From Desulfarculales bacterium UBA702 (GTDB lineage: Bacteria; Desulfobacterota; Syntrophobacteria; Syntrophobacterales; Syntrophobacteraceae): DNA of 43,961 nt. Positions 1 to 9,042 of the stretch are shown here, in pieces (positions within the stretch are counted from its first letter, which is position 1; the number at the start of each line of letters is the position of its first letter). The stretch spans positions 11,138 through 55,098 of the forward strand of contig DBMI01000024.1 in the NCBI GenBank assembly GCA_002298165.1, read 5' to 3'. A model generated the notes under the pieces. The model was not told where the DNA came from and did no database searches. It was given only the letters and a program-made list of their open reading frames with translations. The translations under genes and the position numbers were made by a program.

Positions 1-144
1 TCCGGGCGCGAAGCGCAAGAGGCTACGGGTATATCAGTTATTGAAATCCAACGAAGCGTTGCGCCGCTTTGCCGAACTGTACTCCTACTTTTGCACCTGG
101 ATCTCATCCGACCGGCGCCTCCGCGAGCCCTCTTGTGCTCCGCA

Positions 145-164
145 CCCGGATTTATAAATCCGGG
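145..164. repeat. 20-bp perfect palindrome in the gene-poor left edge
   Basis: Positions 145-154 and 155-164 are exact reverse complements (CCCGGATTTA/TAAATCCGGG). The palindrome lies downstream of the aldolase gene. A few pyrimidines follow on the plus strand, but there is no clean T-run for a terminator. A similar core (aaatcc-ggctaccc) recurs near 13030, so this may be a copy of a short dispersed intergenic repeat. I see no gene in bases 1-203. Confidence 0.5.
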
Positions 165-203
165 CTACCCCTTTTTATGCCCTCCACACCCAATCAGGCG
201 TGT

Positions 204-854
204 CTAACCCATCCTAAAAGCCTGCTCCAGTCTCTCGATTTCGCTTTCGGCCATTGCCGCCGGCGATTTACGGCCTTCCAGCATTGCAGCATAATAGAGA
301 ACCCTTGCCGCGTGTTCGAGTTCTTCCATTCTTTCGAGCGATTCAGCAACAGTTCTCCCGAAAGTGATCGCCCCATGGCGGTGTAGCAGAATGGCCCGGT
401 GTCCCTCGATGTAGGGGTCAATGGAACGGGTGAGTTCATCGGTCGATGGGGTCGCATAAGGTGCCGTAGGTACGCGGCCGAGCATCAACCAGGATTCGGG
501 AAGCACTTTCGAATTGAATTTTATTCCGGCCAGGGTTAGAGCGGTCGCGACCGGCGGATGCGCGTGCACTACAGCCCCAACATCGGGCCTTTTTTGATAC
601 ACCTGCAGGTGCATCCCCATTTCGCTTGAAGGCCGGCCAACGCCCGCGTGCAGCTTACCATCAAGGCTGGCAGAAATCAGCTCCTCCGGCCGCAGGTCAG
701 CCTTCGGAACCCCGCGAGGAGTAATCAGGATGCAATCCTCACCGGCGCGGCAACTTACGTTTCCACCTGTTGCCGTTATCAGGTTTTTCCGATCCAGTTT
801 TCTGCAGGCTGCAACAATTTCGGACCGTAAATTACTCTCTTGACTATCTGTCAT
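204..854 (-). CDS. class II aldolase/adducin-family protein (FucA/Ald2/MtnB-like)
   Basis: This is a 216-residue cytoplasmic, metal-dependent sugar-phosphate aldolase-type protein. The ATG at 854 is chosen over longer frames because GGAG precedes it by about six bases and the N-terminus then matches the family. Visible features are the phosphate-binding GNVSC motif (31-35), ITPRG (44-48), the likely catalytic Glu78 in SSEMGMH, and the metal ligands His97, His99 (VHAHPP) and His160 (LHRHG). The family includes fuculose- and rhamnulose-phosphate aldolases, ribulose-5-phosphate epimerases, and the MtnB and Ald2 enzymes of methylthioribulose-1-phosphate metabolism. Substrate cannot be read from the sequence. 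Two MTA-deaminase-type genes about 2.7 kb away make methylthioribulose-1-phosphate one candidate (inference). It is divergent from ftsY. Confidence 0.88.
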   Translation of the reverse strand: MTDSQESNLRSEIVAACRKLDRKNLITATGGNVSCRAGEDCILITPRGVPKADLRPEELISASLDGKLHAGVGRPSSEMGMHLQVYQKRPDVGAVVHAHPPVATALTLAGIKFNSKVLPESWLMLGRVPTAPYATPSTDELTRSIDPYIEGHRAILLHRHGAITFGRTVAESLERMEELEHAARVLYYAAMLEGRKSPAAMAESEIERLEQAFRMG

Positions 855-1020
855 TCTAACTCCAATATTCCGCGTGCCCGTCAGGCACTGGGTACGATGC
901 CCAAACAGCGCACGGTTGATCGAATTGTTAGAATTAAAGGTTCGTGTTACGTAAAATCTATACTTTAGAGCTGTTTTCGAAGCAATCGCGAAACTAACAA
1001 GGCCAGGAGCAAAGAATACC

Positions 1021-2214
1021 ATGTTGCGGTGGTTCAAGCGAAAGAACAAAAAGGAAACTGAAGAGCAACAGGAAATACAAATTGAAGCCGAGGAAGAACG
1101 CGAAGAGGAATCCTCCGGCGAATCTGAAGCAACTCTTGATGACCAGACCGAGGACGAATCCCCGGAGGTTGAATCGGAGCTTACCGAGGAGACCCTGGAA
1201 GAGGATGTGCTTGAACCGGAGGAAGCTCCGGAACAGGATGTCGAGCCGGTAGGCGAGGATTATTCGAACGGCTATGAAGAGCTTACCGAACGGAGGGCTT
1301 CCGGGACCGGTTTTTTCAGTCGCCTTCGCGAACGCCTCCAGAAAACCCGCGAGAAATTCACTGACCGTATAGACCGGCTCGTTCTTGGAAAGAAGGAAAT
1401 CGACGAAGACCTGCTGGACGAGCTCGAGGAGATTCTTATTACGTCCGATTTGGGCGTAAAAACGACTGAGATGCTTCTGCGTGGTGTGGCGGACAAGGTC
1501 AAGCGCAAGGAACTGAGCGACCCCTCGAAACTCAGGGAACAAATCCGCCAGGAGATCCTTTCGGTTCTGTCGGTTGATGCGCCGCCCCTGGACTACCGCG
1601 CCGATCGTCCTTTCGTCGTGATGATAGTGGGGGTAAACGGGGTGGGTAAAACAACCACGATCGGCAAGCTGGCTGGCCGCCTGAAGCGGGAAAACCTGCA
1701 CCCGACTCTCGTTGCGGGCGACACATTCCGGGCGGCTGCTGTCGAGCAGCTAACGATCTGGGGAGAGCGCGTCGGAGCCCCTGTTATAAAACAGAAGAGC
1801 GGCTCGGATCCTTCCGCTGTAGTTTATGACGCCATTGACGCTGGGCTTGCGCGGGATGCCGACGTGATATTAATCGACACGGCCGGACGAATGCACACAA
1901 AGGTGAACCTGATGGAGGAGCTGAAGAAGATCCACAGGGTGATAACCAAGAAGATGCCTGCAGCCCCTCACGAGGTCTTCCTCGTCCTGGACGCTTCGAC
2001 GGGACAAAATGCCCTCTCGCAGGCTCGTTTGTTCAAGGAGGGCATAGGCTTAACCGGACTTATATTGACAAAGCTCGACGGCACGGCCAAAGGGGGGATA
2101 GTCGCCGCCATCTGCGACGAACTCAAGGTCCCGGTGCGCTATATCGGAATAGGCGAAGGAATAGACGACTTGCGGCCTTTCGATCCTGTAGAATTTACCA
2201 ACGCTCTCTTTTGA
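1021..2214 (+). CDS. ftsY: signal recognition particle receptor FtsY
   Basis: FtsY is the SRP receptor GTPase. It docks ribosome-SRP complexes at the inner membrane for cotranslational insertion. The 397 residues comprise a strongly acidic membrane/translocon-interacting A region (about 11-85), the helical N domain (about 98-185) and the G domain. The P-loop GVNGVGKT lies at 204-211, followed by the SRP-GTPase motif AGDTFRAAAVEQL, DTAGRMHTK and TKLDGTAKGG. All GTPase motifs are intact and the length is normal. The start is the ATG at 1021. The gene stands alone, divergent from the aldolase and convergent with the ankyrin gene; a large inverted repeat lies just after its stop. Confidence 0.97.
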   Translation: MLRWFKRKNKKETEEQQEIQIEAEEEREEESSGESEATLDDQTEDESPEVESELTEETLEEDVLEPEEAPEQDVEPVGEDYSNGYEELTERRASGTGFFSRLRERLQKTREKFTDRIDRLVLGKKEIDEDLLDELEEILITSDLGVKTTEMLLRGVADKVKRKELSDPSKLREQIRQEILSVLSVDAPPLDYRADRPFVVMIVGVNGVGKTTTIGKLAGRLKRENLHPTLVAGDTFRAAAVEQLTIWGERVGAPVIKQKSGSDPSAVVYDAIDAGLARDADVILIDTAGRMHTKVNLMEELKKIHRVITKKMPAAPHEVFLVLDASTGQNALSQARLFKEGIGLTGLILTKLDGTAKGGIVAAICDELKVPVRYIGIGEGIDDLRPFDPVEFTNALF

Positions 2215-2278
2215 AAATACACCACTGAGGGGAAAATCCGACCAGGCGATTATTGGAGATCTTTGGACGCTACGGGGC

Positions 2279-2350
2279 AGCAGGATGGTTCCAAGGGAAT
2301 TGGGTGGGCACATTTTTACCAGTGCCCATCCATTCCCGGGTCTTCCTGCT
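2279..2350. repeat. 72-bp imperfect inverted repeat between convergent genes
   Basis: The outer arms are AGCAGGA (2279-2285) and TCCTGCT (2344-2350). The inner arms are 2295-2311 and 2322-2337 (GGGAATTGGGTGGGCAC against GTGCCCATCCATTCCC, with one unpaired base), around a loop of about ten bases. The structure fills the gap between the ends of ftsY and the ankyrin gene, so it may block readthrough in both directions. Neither side has the T-run of a classical rho-independent terminator. Confidence 0.6.
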
Positions 2351-2359
2351 AAAACTCGG

Positions 2360-3250
2360 CTAATTAACCTGCGGGGCTTTTCTGACCACCTCAACCGAAT
2401 TTCTTCGGGCCATCGCGTTCTTCAGCATCGTATATATTTCACCATGGTCGAGACCGGAAGCATATACGATGGGTTTGAGGTTGTGTATGTCTTTTACGTG
2501 CACGTTGGCACGGGCCGCGATCAGCAGTTTCACTACTTCAGCTCGGTCGTGTATGGTTGCGACCGTAATGGCGGTCCTGCCGAACTGGTCCTTTATTTCG
2601 GTTTTGGCGCCTTTTGCGAGCAGCAGTTCAACTACGCGTGGATACCCGCTCTTTGCGGCGTGAATCAATGCTGTCTGGCCTTCGGCGTCCTGCTGGTTCA
2701 GCGGTATATCCTGCAACAAAAGGAACCTGACAACCTCTGTCTTTCCAGTCATTGCAGCAGCCATCAGCGCATTGACGCCTTTCTTTTTCAACGTGGGAAC
2801 TTCAATGGTGCTGCGAAGGCTCGGGTCCGCCCCTCGTGAGACCAAAAGTTGTACTATTTCCGAATGGCCCGCCCATGCGGCCTGCATAAGGGGCGTGGTA
2901 CCGAAAATGTCGCCGGTATTAACAGCAGCCCCCTTGGCCAGAAGCAGACTCACAATTTCCAAATTCCCGCGAAGCGCCGCGTGCTCAAGGGGGGTCATTC
3001 CCTCGCGGTCCTTGAAATTGATATCAGCACCGGCCGAAATCAGCCTGGATACCCGTTCGACGTTCTCGGTATCAACCGCGTTCATCAGTTCCAGGTTCCT
3101 TGCCTCGGATTCCGTCATGCCGGTATCCTGTTTGACCGTTCCCGCAGCCGGCTTTGCGGAGGTGGATGCTTTTTGCTGTGCAGCGGCCTGGGCTGCAAAA
3201 AACGAGACAAGGCAGATCAGGGAAATCCAGATTAGGTGCTTGCCCTTCAT
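2360..3250 (-). CDS. exported ankyrin-repeat protein
   Basis: This is a 296-residue protein built mostly of ankyrin repeats. The ATG at 3250 is preceded by GGAGG about six bases upstream and opens directly into a signal peptide: a short basic n-region, a hydrophobic stretch at about 6-20, and a probable cleavage site after AAQAAA near residue 24. The mature part has a linker, then about seven ankyrin repeats spanning about 50-280, recognisable by recurring G-x-TPL-x-AA and V-x-LLL-x-G-A patterns. Ankyrin repeats bind other proteins, and an exported copy would work in the periplasm. No enzymatic domain is visible, so partner and role are unknown. It is monocistronic and convergent with ftsY. 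Confidence 0.9.
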   Translation of the reverse strand: MKGKHLIWISLICLVSFFAAQAAAQQKASTSAKPAAGTVKQDTGMTESEARNLELMNAVDTENVERVSRLISAGADINFKDREGMTPLEHAALRGNLEIVSLLLAKGAAVNTGDIFGTTPLMQAAWAGHSEIVQLLVSRGADPSLRSTIEVPTLKKKGVNALMAAAMTGKTEVVRFLLLQDIPLNQQDAEGQTALIHAAKSGYPRVVELLLAKGAKTEIKDQFGRTAITVATIHDRAEVVKLLIAARANVHVKDIHNLKPIVYASGLDHGEIYTMLKNAMARRNSVEVVRKAPQVN

Positions 3251-3514
3251 TTCTTTCCTCCCCACTCTTGAAAACACACTCTGTTGCCCGGACAGGCGGG
3301 ACCCCTCAAAATCCAAAAAGCCTAAATGCAAGTTTACTCTGTTGAGCAAAAATCGTTCCCATTGCCAAACATGAATATACAATACTATTCGGCAGTCGCA
3401 CGGTTGATATTTAATCCCATTTTACGCGGCCATTTACAAGAAAATTCCAGGCAAACTCCGGATTTCCGGACCACTACGCTTCGAAATACATCCACCGGAA
3501 CTCGATTTTGTAAT

Positions 3515-4891
3515 TCACCTCCGTCCCGCAAAAAGTTTTTCTGATATCCTTTTTCCTATACGATTGCCTTCGGCAAGCACGTCGGCTTCGTTTATCGAAA
3601 GTACCCTACCCCGATCCATAACCATGGCACCGTCGATCCAGACGTAAGCCACTTCGCCGCCGTTGGCCGAGTAAACGACCTGGAATACAGGGTCATAGAT
3701 CGGCACAAGATGGGGCAGTCTGCAGTCGACTGCAATGATATCCGCCTTTTTCCCCGGCTCGATACTTCCGATCTCTTTTTCCATGGCGATTACAGCCGCG
3801 GCATTCATGGTTGCCATTCCAAGGGCCAGGGTGGCCGGGCAGACAAGCGGATCGCCTTCGACCACCTTGTGGATCTTTGCTGCGGTATCCATTTCCGAAA
3901 AAAGATTAAGGTTGTTATTGCTGGCTGCACTGTCGGTCCCAATCCCTATTTTGACTCCGGCGGCAATCAGGGCTGTGAACGGGGGGGTACCCGATCCGAG
4001 TTTCATATTGCTTTGTGGGCAATGGGCGATCGATGCCCCCGATCTTGCAAGTATGCCAATTTCTTCTTTTGAGAGCCAGATCCCGTGAGCGCAAAGGGTC
4101 AGCTCATCGAGTATTCCGAGGCTGTCCAGGTGGGCCGCCGGCCGCTTCCCGTATCGTCCCTTTATCTCATCGACTTCCCAGGCCGATTCAGAAAGATGTA
4201 TCTGGAAAAGAATTCCGGCCTCCCGGCACATTGCCTTTACCCATTTCAGCGTCTCGGGCGAGCAGGTATAAGGGGCATGGCAGAAAAGAGAGGGGCGCAC
4301 ACGGCCATCAATGCAGTGAAATGATGCAATAAATTCTTCCGCCCGCGCCCTTGAATCGCCGGGGCCGCTCTGATCCGGAGTTGGGAAATCGAGTATTCCC
4401 TGCCCCATTACAGCGCGCATACCGGATTCATGTGCCGCGCAAACTGCCGATTCCTCAAAAAAGTATCCGTCGCAGAAGGTGGTAGTACCGCTTTTTAGCA
4501 TCTCCAGCGCTGACAACAGAGTCCCCAGATATACTGTATCGCGGTTCACGAAGGCGGCTTCCGCCGGAAAGATGGCTTCTTCGAGCCACCTCTTTAGCGG
4601 CAGGTCGTCGGCAAGACCCCTGAATATGCTCATTGCGGCATGTGTATGGGTGTTTATCAGGCCGGGCATTAATAGATGGCCGGAAAGATCAAGCTTTTTG
4701 CGGTAACTGTATTTTGTCCTGAGGTCTTCCGTTTGCCCAACGGCAAGAATGCGGTCCCCGCGGACAGCGACAGCCCCCCCTCTTATGCGGTCCATACCTG
4801 GTGAGCAGGTAAGTACCCAGTCCGCGTTGAAAAGGAGCAAGTCGGCTTCCGCAAGCTCATTTTCCGTTCTGTTTTGCGAATTCCCTGGCAT
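3515..4891 (-). CDS. amidohydrolase, MTA/SAH deaminase family (copy 1)
   Basis: This is a 458-residue cytoplasmic metal-dependent amidohydrolase of the TrzN/AtzA/MtaD group. Characterised members deaminate S-adenosylhomocysteine, methylthioadenosine or related adenosines to the inosine form. The metal site looks complete: His82 and His84 (THTH), His232 (IHLSE, with the catalytic Glu235), His269 (CAHG) and Asp320 (GTDS). The group-typical SNMKLGSG and ASNNNL stretches follow. The ATG overlaps the 3' end of the upstream paralogue by 35 bases, so the pair is probably cotranscribed and translationally coupled. Exact substrate is not determined by these motifs; a chlorohydrolase or other deaminase activity is possible. 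Confidence 0.9.
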   Translation of the reverse strand: MPGNSQNRTENELAEADLLLFNADWVLTCSPGMDRIRGGAVAVRGDRILAVGQTEDLRTKYSYRKKLDLSGHLLMPGLINTHTHAAMSIFRGLADDLPLKRWLEEAIFPAEAAFVNRDTVYLGTLLSALEMLKSGTTTFCDGYFFEESAVCAAHESGMRAVMGQGILDFPTPDQSGPGDSRARAEEFIASFHCIDGRVRPSLFCHAPYTCSPETLKWVKAMCREAGILFQIHLSESAWEVDEIKGRYGKRPAAHLDSLGILDELTLCAHGIWLSKEEIGILARSGASIAHCPQSNMKLGSGTPPFTALIAAGVKIGIGTDSAASNNNLNLFSEMDTAAKIHKVVEGDPLVCPATLALGMATMNAAAVIAMEKEIGSIEPGKKADIIAVDCRLPHLVPIYDPVFQVVYSANGGEVAYVWIDGAMVMDRGRVLSINEADVLAEGNRIGKRISEKLFAGRR

Positions 4892-6248
4892 GCGCGAAAA
4901 TCTCTTCGATATCGAGCGTGAGCAGTTTCCTGTCTTCCATAACGATCCTGCCCCCTATTATGCTGGTGCGCACGTCCGCTGCCCCGGCAGCGTAGACCAG
5001 ATGGCTCACCGGGTTGTATACCGGGGTCAGGTGCGGTTTTGCAAAATCCACGACGATGATATCGGCGAGCATTCCGGGGGCTATCCGGCCAAGGCGCCCC
5101 TCCCAACCGAGGGCGGCCGCGCCGTTTATGGTTGCCATTTCAAGAACTGTTTCCGCCGGCAGGACAGTCGGATCGAGTGTTGCTGCTTTGTGGAGCTTGG
5201 CGCAGGTATCCATCTCTCCGAACATATCCAGATTGTTGTTGCTGGCACATCCATCCGTCCCGAGCGCAACCGTTATCCCCGCATCCAAAAGCCTCGGCAC
5301 GGGAGCGATCCCGGAAGCGAGCTTCATGTTGCTCTCAGGGTTATGGACAACTTTTACATTGTTTGCGGCAAGAAGCGATATATCCTTGTCATCAAGGGCG
5401 ACACAGTGATCTGCAACAAGTCCCGGCCCGAGCAGTTCGAGATTTGAGAGATGCTGAACGGGGCGGCTGCCGTAGCGCTCGATTATCTGCTGGACCTCGG
5501 CTTCATTTTCAGAGAGGTGGACAACTAAAGGCACTTTGTTTTGACGAGCGATTTTACAGCACTGCTTCAAAAGCTTTGGCGAGCAGGTATAAAGCGCATG
5601 GGGTTCGACAGCAATCCGTACAAGCGGGTCTCCCCGCCACTTCTCTATCAGCGACTCCGTGTGCTTTAAGCCATTTTCAATCGGACCATAGCATGGCGAA
5701 GGGAAATCATAGAGAACTTCCCCCACCAGAGCGCGCATTCCTGCGTCTTTTGCCGCTTCGGCTACCTTGTGTTCGAAAAGGTACATGTCGCAAAAAGTGG
5801 TCGTGCCGGAGAGGATCATCTCCGCGCATGCGAGCATGGTGCCCCAGTATACCCATTTTTCCGTAAGCCTTGCTTCGGCTGGGAAAATATGGTCGTTTAG
5901 CCATTCCATCAGGGGCAGATCGTCGGCGAGCCCTCTGAAAAGCGTCATCGCGGCGTGGGTATGAGAGTTTATGAGCCCCGGCAAAACGACGCATCCCGAA
6001 GCATCGATTACCTTGGGCGCGTAGTAACTCGTCATTATCTTAGTTGTCGGACCGACTGCTGCGATTTTTCCGTCCAGAACCGCGATTGCTCCTGAATCCA
6101 GTCGTTGCGGCAACTCCTTATCGAGGGTCAGGATGTCCCCGTTAAGGATTAAGATATCTGCTTTCTTTTTTACAACCTGTTCCGGAACCGGCACTTTTTG
6201 CATCCTTTTGGCTGATAAGTTCTGGCGCTTTCGACAATGGTCCTGCAT
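4857..6248 (-). CDS. amidohydrolase, MTA/SAH deaminase family (copy 2)
   Basis: This 463-residue paralogue of the next gene has the same architecture: an N-terminal beta-sandwich piece, a TIM-barrel amidohydrolase domain and a C-terminal sandwich return. Metal and catalytic residues are present: His96 and His98 (SHTH), His244 (VHLSE), His281 (ADHCV) and Asp332 (GTDG), with SNMKLASG and ASNNNL as in MtaD-type deaminases. The start is uncertain. ATG 6248 is listed; ATG 6203 (residue 16) would remove a basic tail absent from copy 1. Expected reaction: adenosine-type substrate plus water to inosine-type product plus ammonia. The two copies differ around the substrate pocket (for example CAHG versus ADHC), so they may prefer different substrates (inference). 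Confidence 0.9.
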   Translation of the reverse strand: MQDHCRKRQNLSAKRMQKVPVPEQVVKKKADILILNGDILTLDKELPQRLDSGAIAVLDGKIAAVGPTTKIMTSYYAPKVIDASGCVVLPGLINSHTHAAMTLFRGLADDLPLMEWLNDHIFPAEARLTEKWVYWGTMLACAEMILSGTTTFCDMYLFEHKVAEAAKDAGMRALVGEVLYDFPSPCYGPIENGLKHTESLIEKWRGDPLVRIAVEPHALYTCSPKLLKQCCKIARQNKVPLVVHLSENEAEVQQIIERYGSRPVQHLSNLELLGPGLVADHCVALDDKDISLLAANNVKVVHNPESNMKLASGIAPVPRLLDAGITVALGTDGCASNNNLDMFGEMDTCAKLHKAATLDPTVLPAETVLEMATINGAAALGWEGRLGRIAPGMLADIIVVDFAKPHLTPVYNPVSHLVYAAGAADVRTSIIGGRIVMEDRKLLTLDIEEIFAHAREFAKQNGK

Positions 6249-6330
6249 ATTATTTTATTTTCCGGGAACAGCAATACCAAAATGGGTTCACTCGGCAAAC
6301 GACGATCCTTAACCAGCGGGAGGATTTTGA

Positions 6331-6990
6331 ATGAAAGTCTGTGACGGCCTGCACGCCTTTATATGGGAATCGATGACCGCAAACAACTGCAATACCTATC
6401 TTATCGATGGGCCGGCAAGGGTGCTGATCGACCCCGGGCACGCTCATCTTTTCGAGCATGTGGCGTCCGAACTTCGCGAACTTGGGATTCAACTCGCCGA
6501 TATCGACCTCGTATTGGCAACTCACGCCCACGCGGACCATTTCGAGGCGGCCAGGCTTTTCAAGGATCTGCCTGCCAGATTTGCCATGAGCGAGGGTGAC
6601 TGGCGCGCCATAGAGGAAGCCGCAAAATACATGGGTGCGACTTTTGATGTGGAAGCATACAGGCCCGACTTTTTTCTTGGCAGTGGAAATCTTGTGGTAA
6701 AGGGGGTTGAGCTTGAAATAATTCACGCTCCAGGTCACTCCAGTGGCTCAATTGCATTGTATCAGCCCGATCAAAGAGCCCTTTTTTCGGGCGATGTAAT
6801 CTTTCAGGACGGACTTGGGAGGACCGACCTCCCGGGCGGCAACGGCGCACAGCTAAAGGAGAGCATAAAGATGCTTGCGGCCCTTGAAGCCGAGTGGCTA
6901 CTGCCAGGCCACGGCCAGATAGTCTCGGGAAGCTCCGCCGTCAAGGCAAACTTTCGCAGAGTGGAGGAGTTTTGGTTCGGTTATATTTGA
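6331..6990 (+). CDS. metallo-beta-lactamase-fold hydrolase (glyoxalase II-like)
   Basis: This is a 219-residue MBL-fold protein. The binuclear metal motif THAHADH occupies 64-70. Further ligands are the His of APGHSSGS, the Asp of FSGDVIFQDG and the His of LPGHGQ near the C-terminus. Family members hydrolyse thioesters such as hydroxyacylglutathione analogues, or other small substrates. There is no signal peptide, so it is cytoplasmic. The ATG at 6331 follows a purine-rich stretch (gggagg, 6320-6325). It is divergent from the tandem deaminases and not obviously in an operon. The substrate cannot be assigned from sequence. Confidence 0.9.
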   Translation: MKVCDGLHAFIWESMTANNCNTYLIDGPARVLIDPGHAHLFEHVASELRELGIQLADIDLVLATHAHADHFEAARLFKDLPARFAMSEGDWRAIEEAAKYMGATFDVEAYRPDFFLGSGNLVVKGVELEIIHAPGHSSGSIALYQPDQRALFSGDVIFQDGLGRTDLPGGNGAQLKESIKMLAALEAEWLLPGHGQIVSGSSAVKANFRRVEEFWFGYI

Positions 6991-7171
6991 AAGCCGTAAA
7001 AGGATACTATGGATTTTTGAATCAGGGACTGCTATCCGGTTCTCCTGGCTGTTACTTAAATCCCAATGGAAAATAATGGGCCGAAATTGAAGGAAAACTC
7101 CCCTCCTTCTGGCGGGAATTTGCCCATATTGTCTAAATTTATGCCCTCGATCAGCCGTAAATTTTGACCCA

Positions 7172-9040
7172 TTGAAGTTAGCAGGAGGACATCTGGACGA
7201 CTTCACCGGAATAGACATTACGGGAAAATCTCCTTCCGAGATAGAGTTGGAGTGGTTCGAGAAGGTTTATCGCGGCGACAGCCCTCAGCTTACTGCCAGG
7301 GCAGTGGTCATGGGATCATTGCTTGGGGCGGTGATGAGCCTTTCGAATCTGTTCGTGGGACTTAAAACGGGCTGGGGCCTCGGAATTGCTATTACCGCAT
7401 GTATCCTCTCATTTACCATCGGCGCGGCCCTGAAGCGAATCGGTATCCTGAGTTCCAACCTTTCAATCCTTGAAAACAACTGCATGCAGTCCACGGCAAG
7501 TTCGGCCGGGTATTCAACAGGGAGCACCATAGTCGGCGCAGTATCCGCCCTGCTCCTGATCCAGGGACATCATCTGCCTTTCTGGACATTGATGATCTGG
7601 ACGCTGCTGCTTGCGATGCTTGGGGTCTTCATGGCAATCCCCATGAAACGCCAGATGATAAATATCGAGCAATTACCCTTTCCGAGCGGACTGGCGGCAG
7701 CCGAGACTCTGCGCTCTCTCTACGCAAAAGGGGAGGCGGCTGCGCGGAAGGCTAAAAGCCTGGGGTTTGCTGCCGGATTGGGGGGAGTGGTTGCTTTCCT
7801 GCGCGATAACCAGCTTGGGTGGTGGCCTTCTTTTCTGAAGATTCCCGAGATGATCAATTTTCCAGGCTCACTTGCAGGCCGCACAATGGCTTCCTGGACG
7901 ATATCCTTCGAGATGAGCGCCATAATGGTTGCCGCCGGAGCGATAATCGGCATGAGAGTGGCCTTGAGCATGCTCGCCGGAGGCCTGCTTAATTATTTCC
8001 TGCTTGCACCACATATGTACGAACTGGGAATAATCCGGGACCTTGGCTACAAGAATATCGTCGCATGGAGCCTGTGGGGAGGGACAGCCCTCATGGTAAG
8101 TTCGGGCCTCCTCACCTTCGCCTTTCAGTGGAAAACCGTCTGGCGAGCAATTTCCGGGACCGGCCGTATGCTTAGGCGCTCCGGCACCGGCACATCTGAC
8201 CCAAGGCTAATGCGGATGGCTGATATAGAAGTACCCGGAAGCTGGTTCTTGTCGGGAGTTTTAATATCCGGTTCCGCAATCGTTGTCGTCCAGGCGGTCA
8301 GTTTTTCAATCGATTGGTGGATGGGTACCCTTGCGGTCTTCATGACCTTCTTCCTGTCGGTGGTTGCATGCCGTGCAACAGGTGAAACGGACATAACGCC
8401 CATAGGTGCCATGGGAAAAATAACGCAGCTCACCTATGGGATAATCGCTCCCTCCAACATCACCGCAAACCTCATGACCGCCGGAGTTACTGCCGGCGCG
8501 GCGGCATCTTCGGCCGATCTTTTGACCGACCTCAAGTCCGGGTACCTCCTTGGTGCGAATCCGCGAAGGCAGTTCATTGCGCAGTTCCTCGGAGTTTTTG
8601 CCGGAGCGGCGGTAGTCGTGCCCTCATTTTACCTGCTCGTCCCTACCCCTGACGCTCTCGGTGGCGATAGATTTCCAGCTCCGAGCGCACAGGTCTGGAA
8701 AGGAGTAGCCGAACTTCTGGCAAACGGCATAGAGAGTCTGCATCCCTCGGCGCAACTGGCGCTCGCAATCGGGGCCGCCGCCGGAATTATACTCTCCATC
8801 CTCGACCACTTCGCTCCGGTACGCCTGCGGGCTTTCCTGCCCTCTGCAATGGGGTTGGGCCTGGCCTTTGTCGTACCCTTCTGGAATACGCTCTCGATCT
8901 TTATTGGCGCAACAGCGGCATTTTTGGTTCGAAAGACCCCGGCAGGTCCTTACACCATTCCGGTTGCATCCGGTATAATCGCCGGAGAGAGCCTGATCGG
9001 CGTTCTTATTGCCCTTTTTTCGGCAGTCGGCATTCGATAA
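7172..9040 (+). CDS. OPT-family oligopeptide/metal-chelate transporter
   Basis: This is a polytopic inner-membrane protein of about 622 residues and more than a dozen hydrophobic segments, resembling the oligopeptide transporter (OPT) superfamily, whose members import peptides or metal-siderophore complexes by secondary transport. Recognisable parts are the N-terminal LFVGLKTGWG segment, EQLPFPSGLAAAETLRSL, and the ATGETDITPIGAMGKITQL region typical of bacterial OPT proteins. The start is uncertain. TTG 7172 has no ribosome site, whereas AGGAGG at 7182-7187 lies five bases before an in-frame CTG at 7193, which would give a protein seven residues shorter. The stop is two bases from the end of the convergent PAS gene. 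Substrate is unknown. Confidence 0.9.
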   Translation: MKLAGGHLDDFTGIDITGKSPSEIELEWFEKVYRGDSPQLTARAVVMGSLLGAVMSLSNLFVGLKTGWGLGIAITACILSFTIGAALKRIGILSSNLSILENNCMQSTASSAGYSTGSTIVGAVSALLLIQGHHLPFWTLMIWTLLLAMLGVFMAIPMKRQMINIEQLPFPSGLAAAETLRSLYAKGEAAARKAKSLGFAAGLGGVVAFLRDNQLGWWPSFLKIPEMINFPGSLAGRTMASWTISFEMSAIMVAAGAIIGMRVALSMLAGGLLNYFLLAPHMYELGIIRDLGYKNIVAWSLWGGTALMVSSGLLTFAFQWKTVWRAISGTGRMLRRSGTGTSDPRLMRMADIEVPGSWFLSGVLISGSAIVVVQAVSFSIDWWMGTLAVFMTFFLSVVACRATGETDITPIGAMGKITQLTYGIIAPSNITANLMTAGVTAGAAASSADLLTDLKSGYLLGANPRRQFIAQFLGVFAGAAVVVPSFYLLVPTPDALGGDRFPAPSAQVWKGVAELLANGIESLHPSAQLALAIGAAAGIILSILDHFAPVRLRAFLPSAMGLGLAFVVPFWNTLSIFIGATAAFLVRKTPAGPYTIPVASGIIAGESLIGVLIALFSAVGIR

Positions 9041-9042
9041 GG

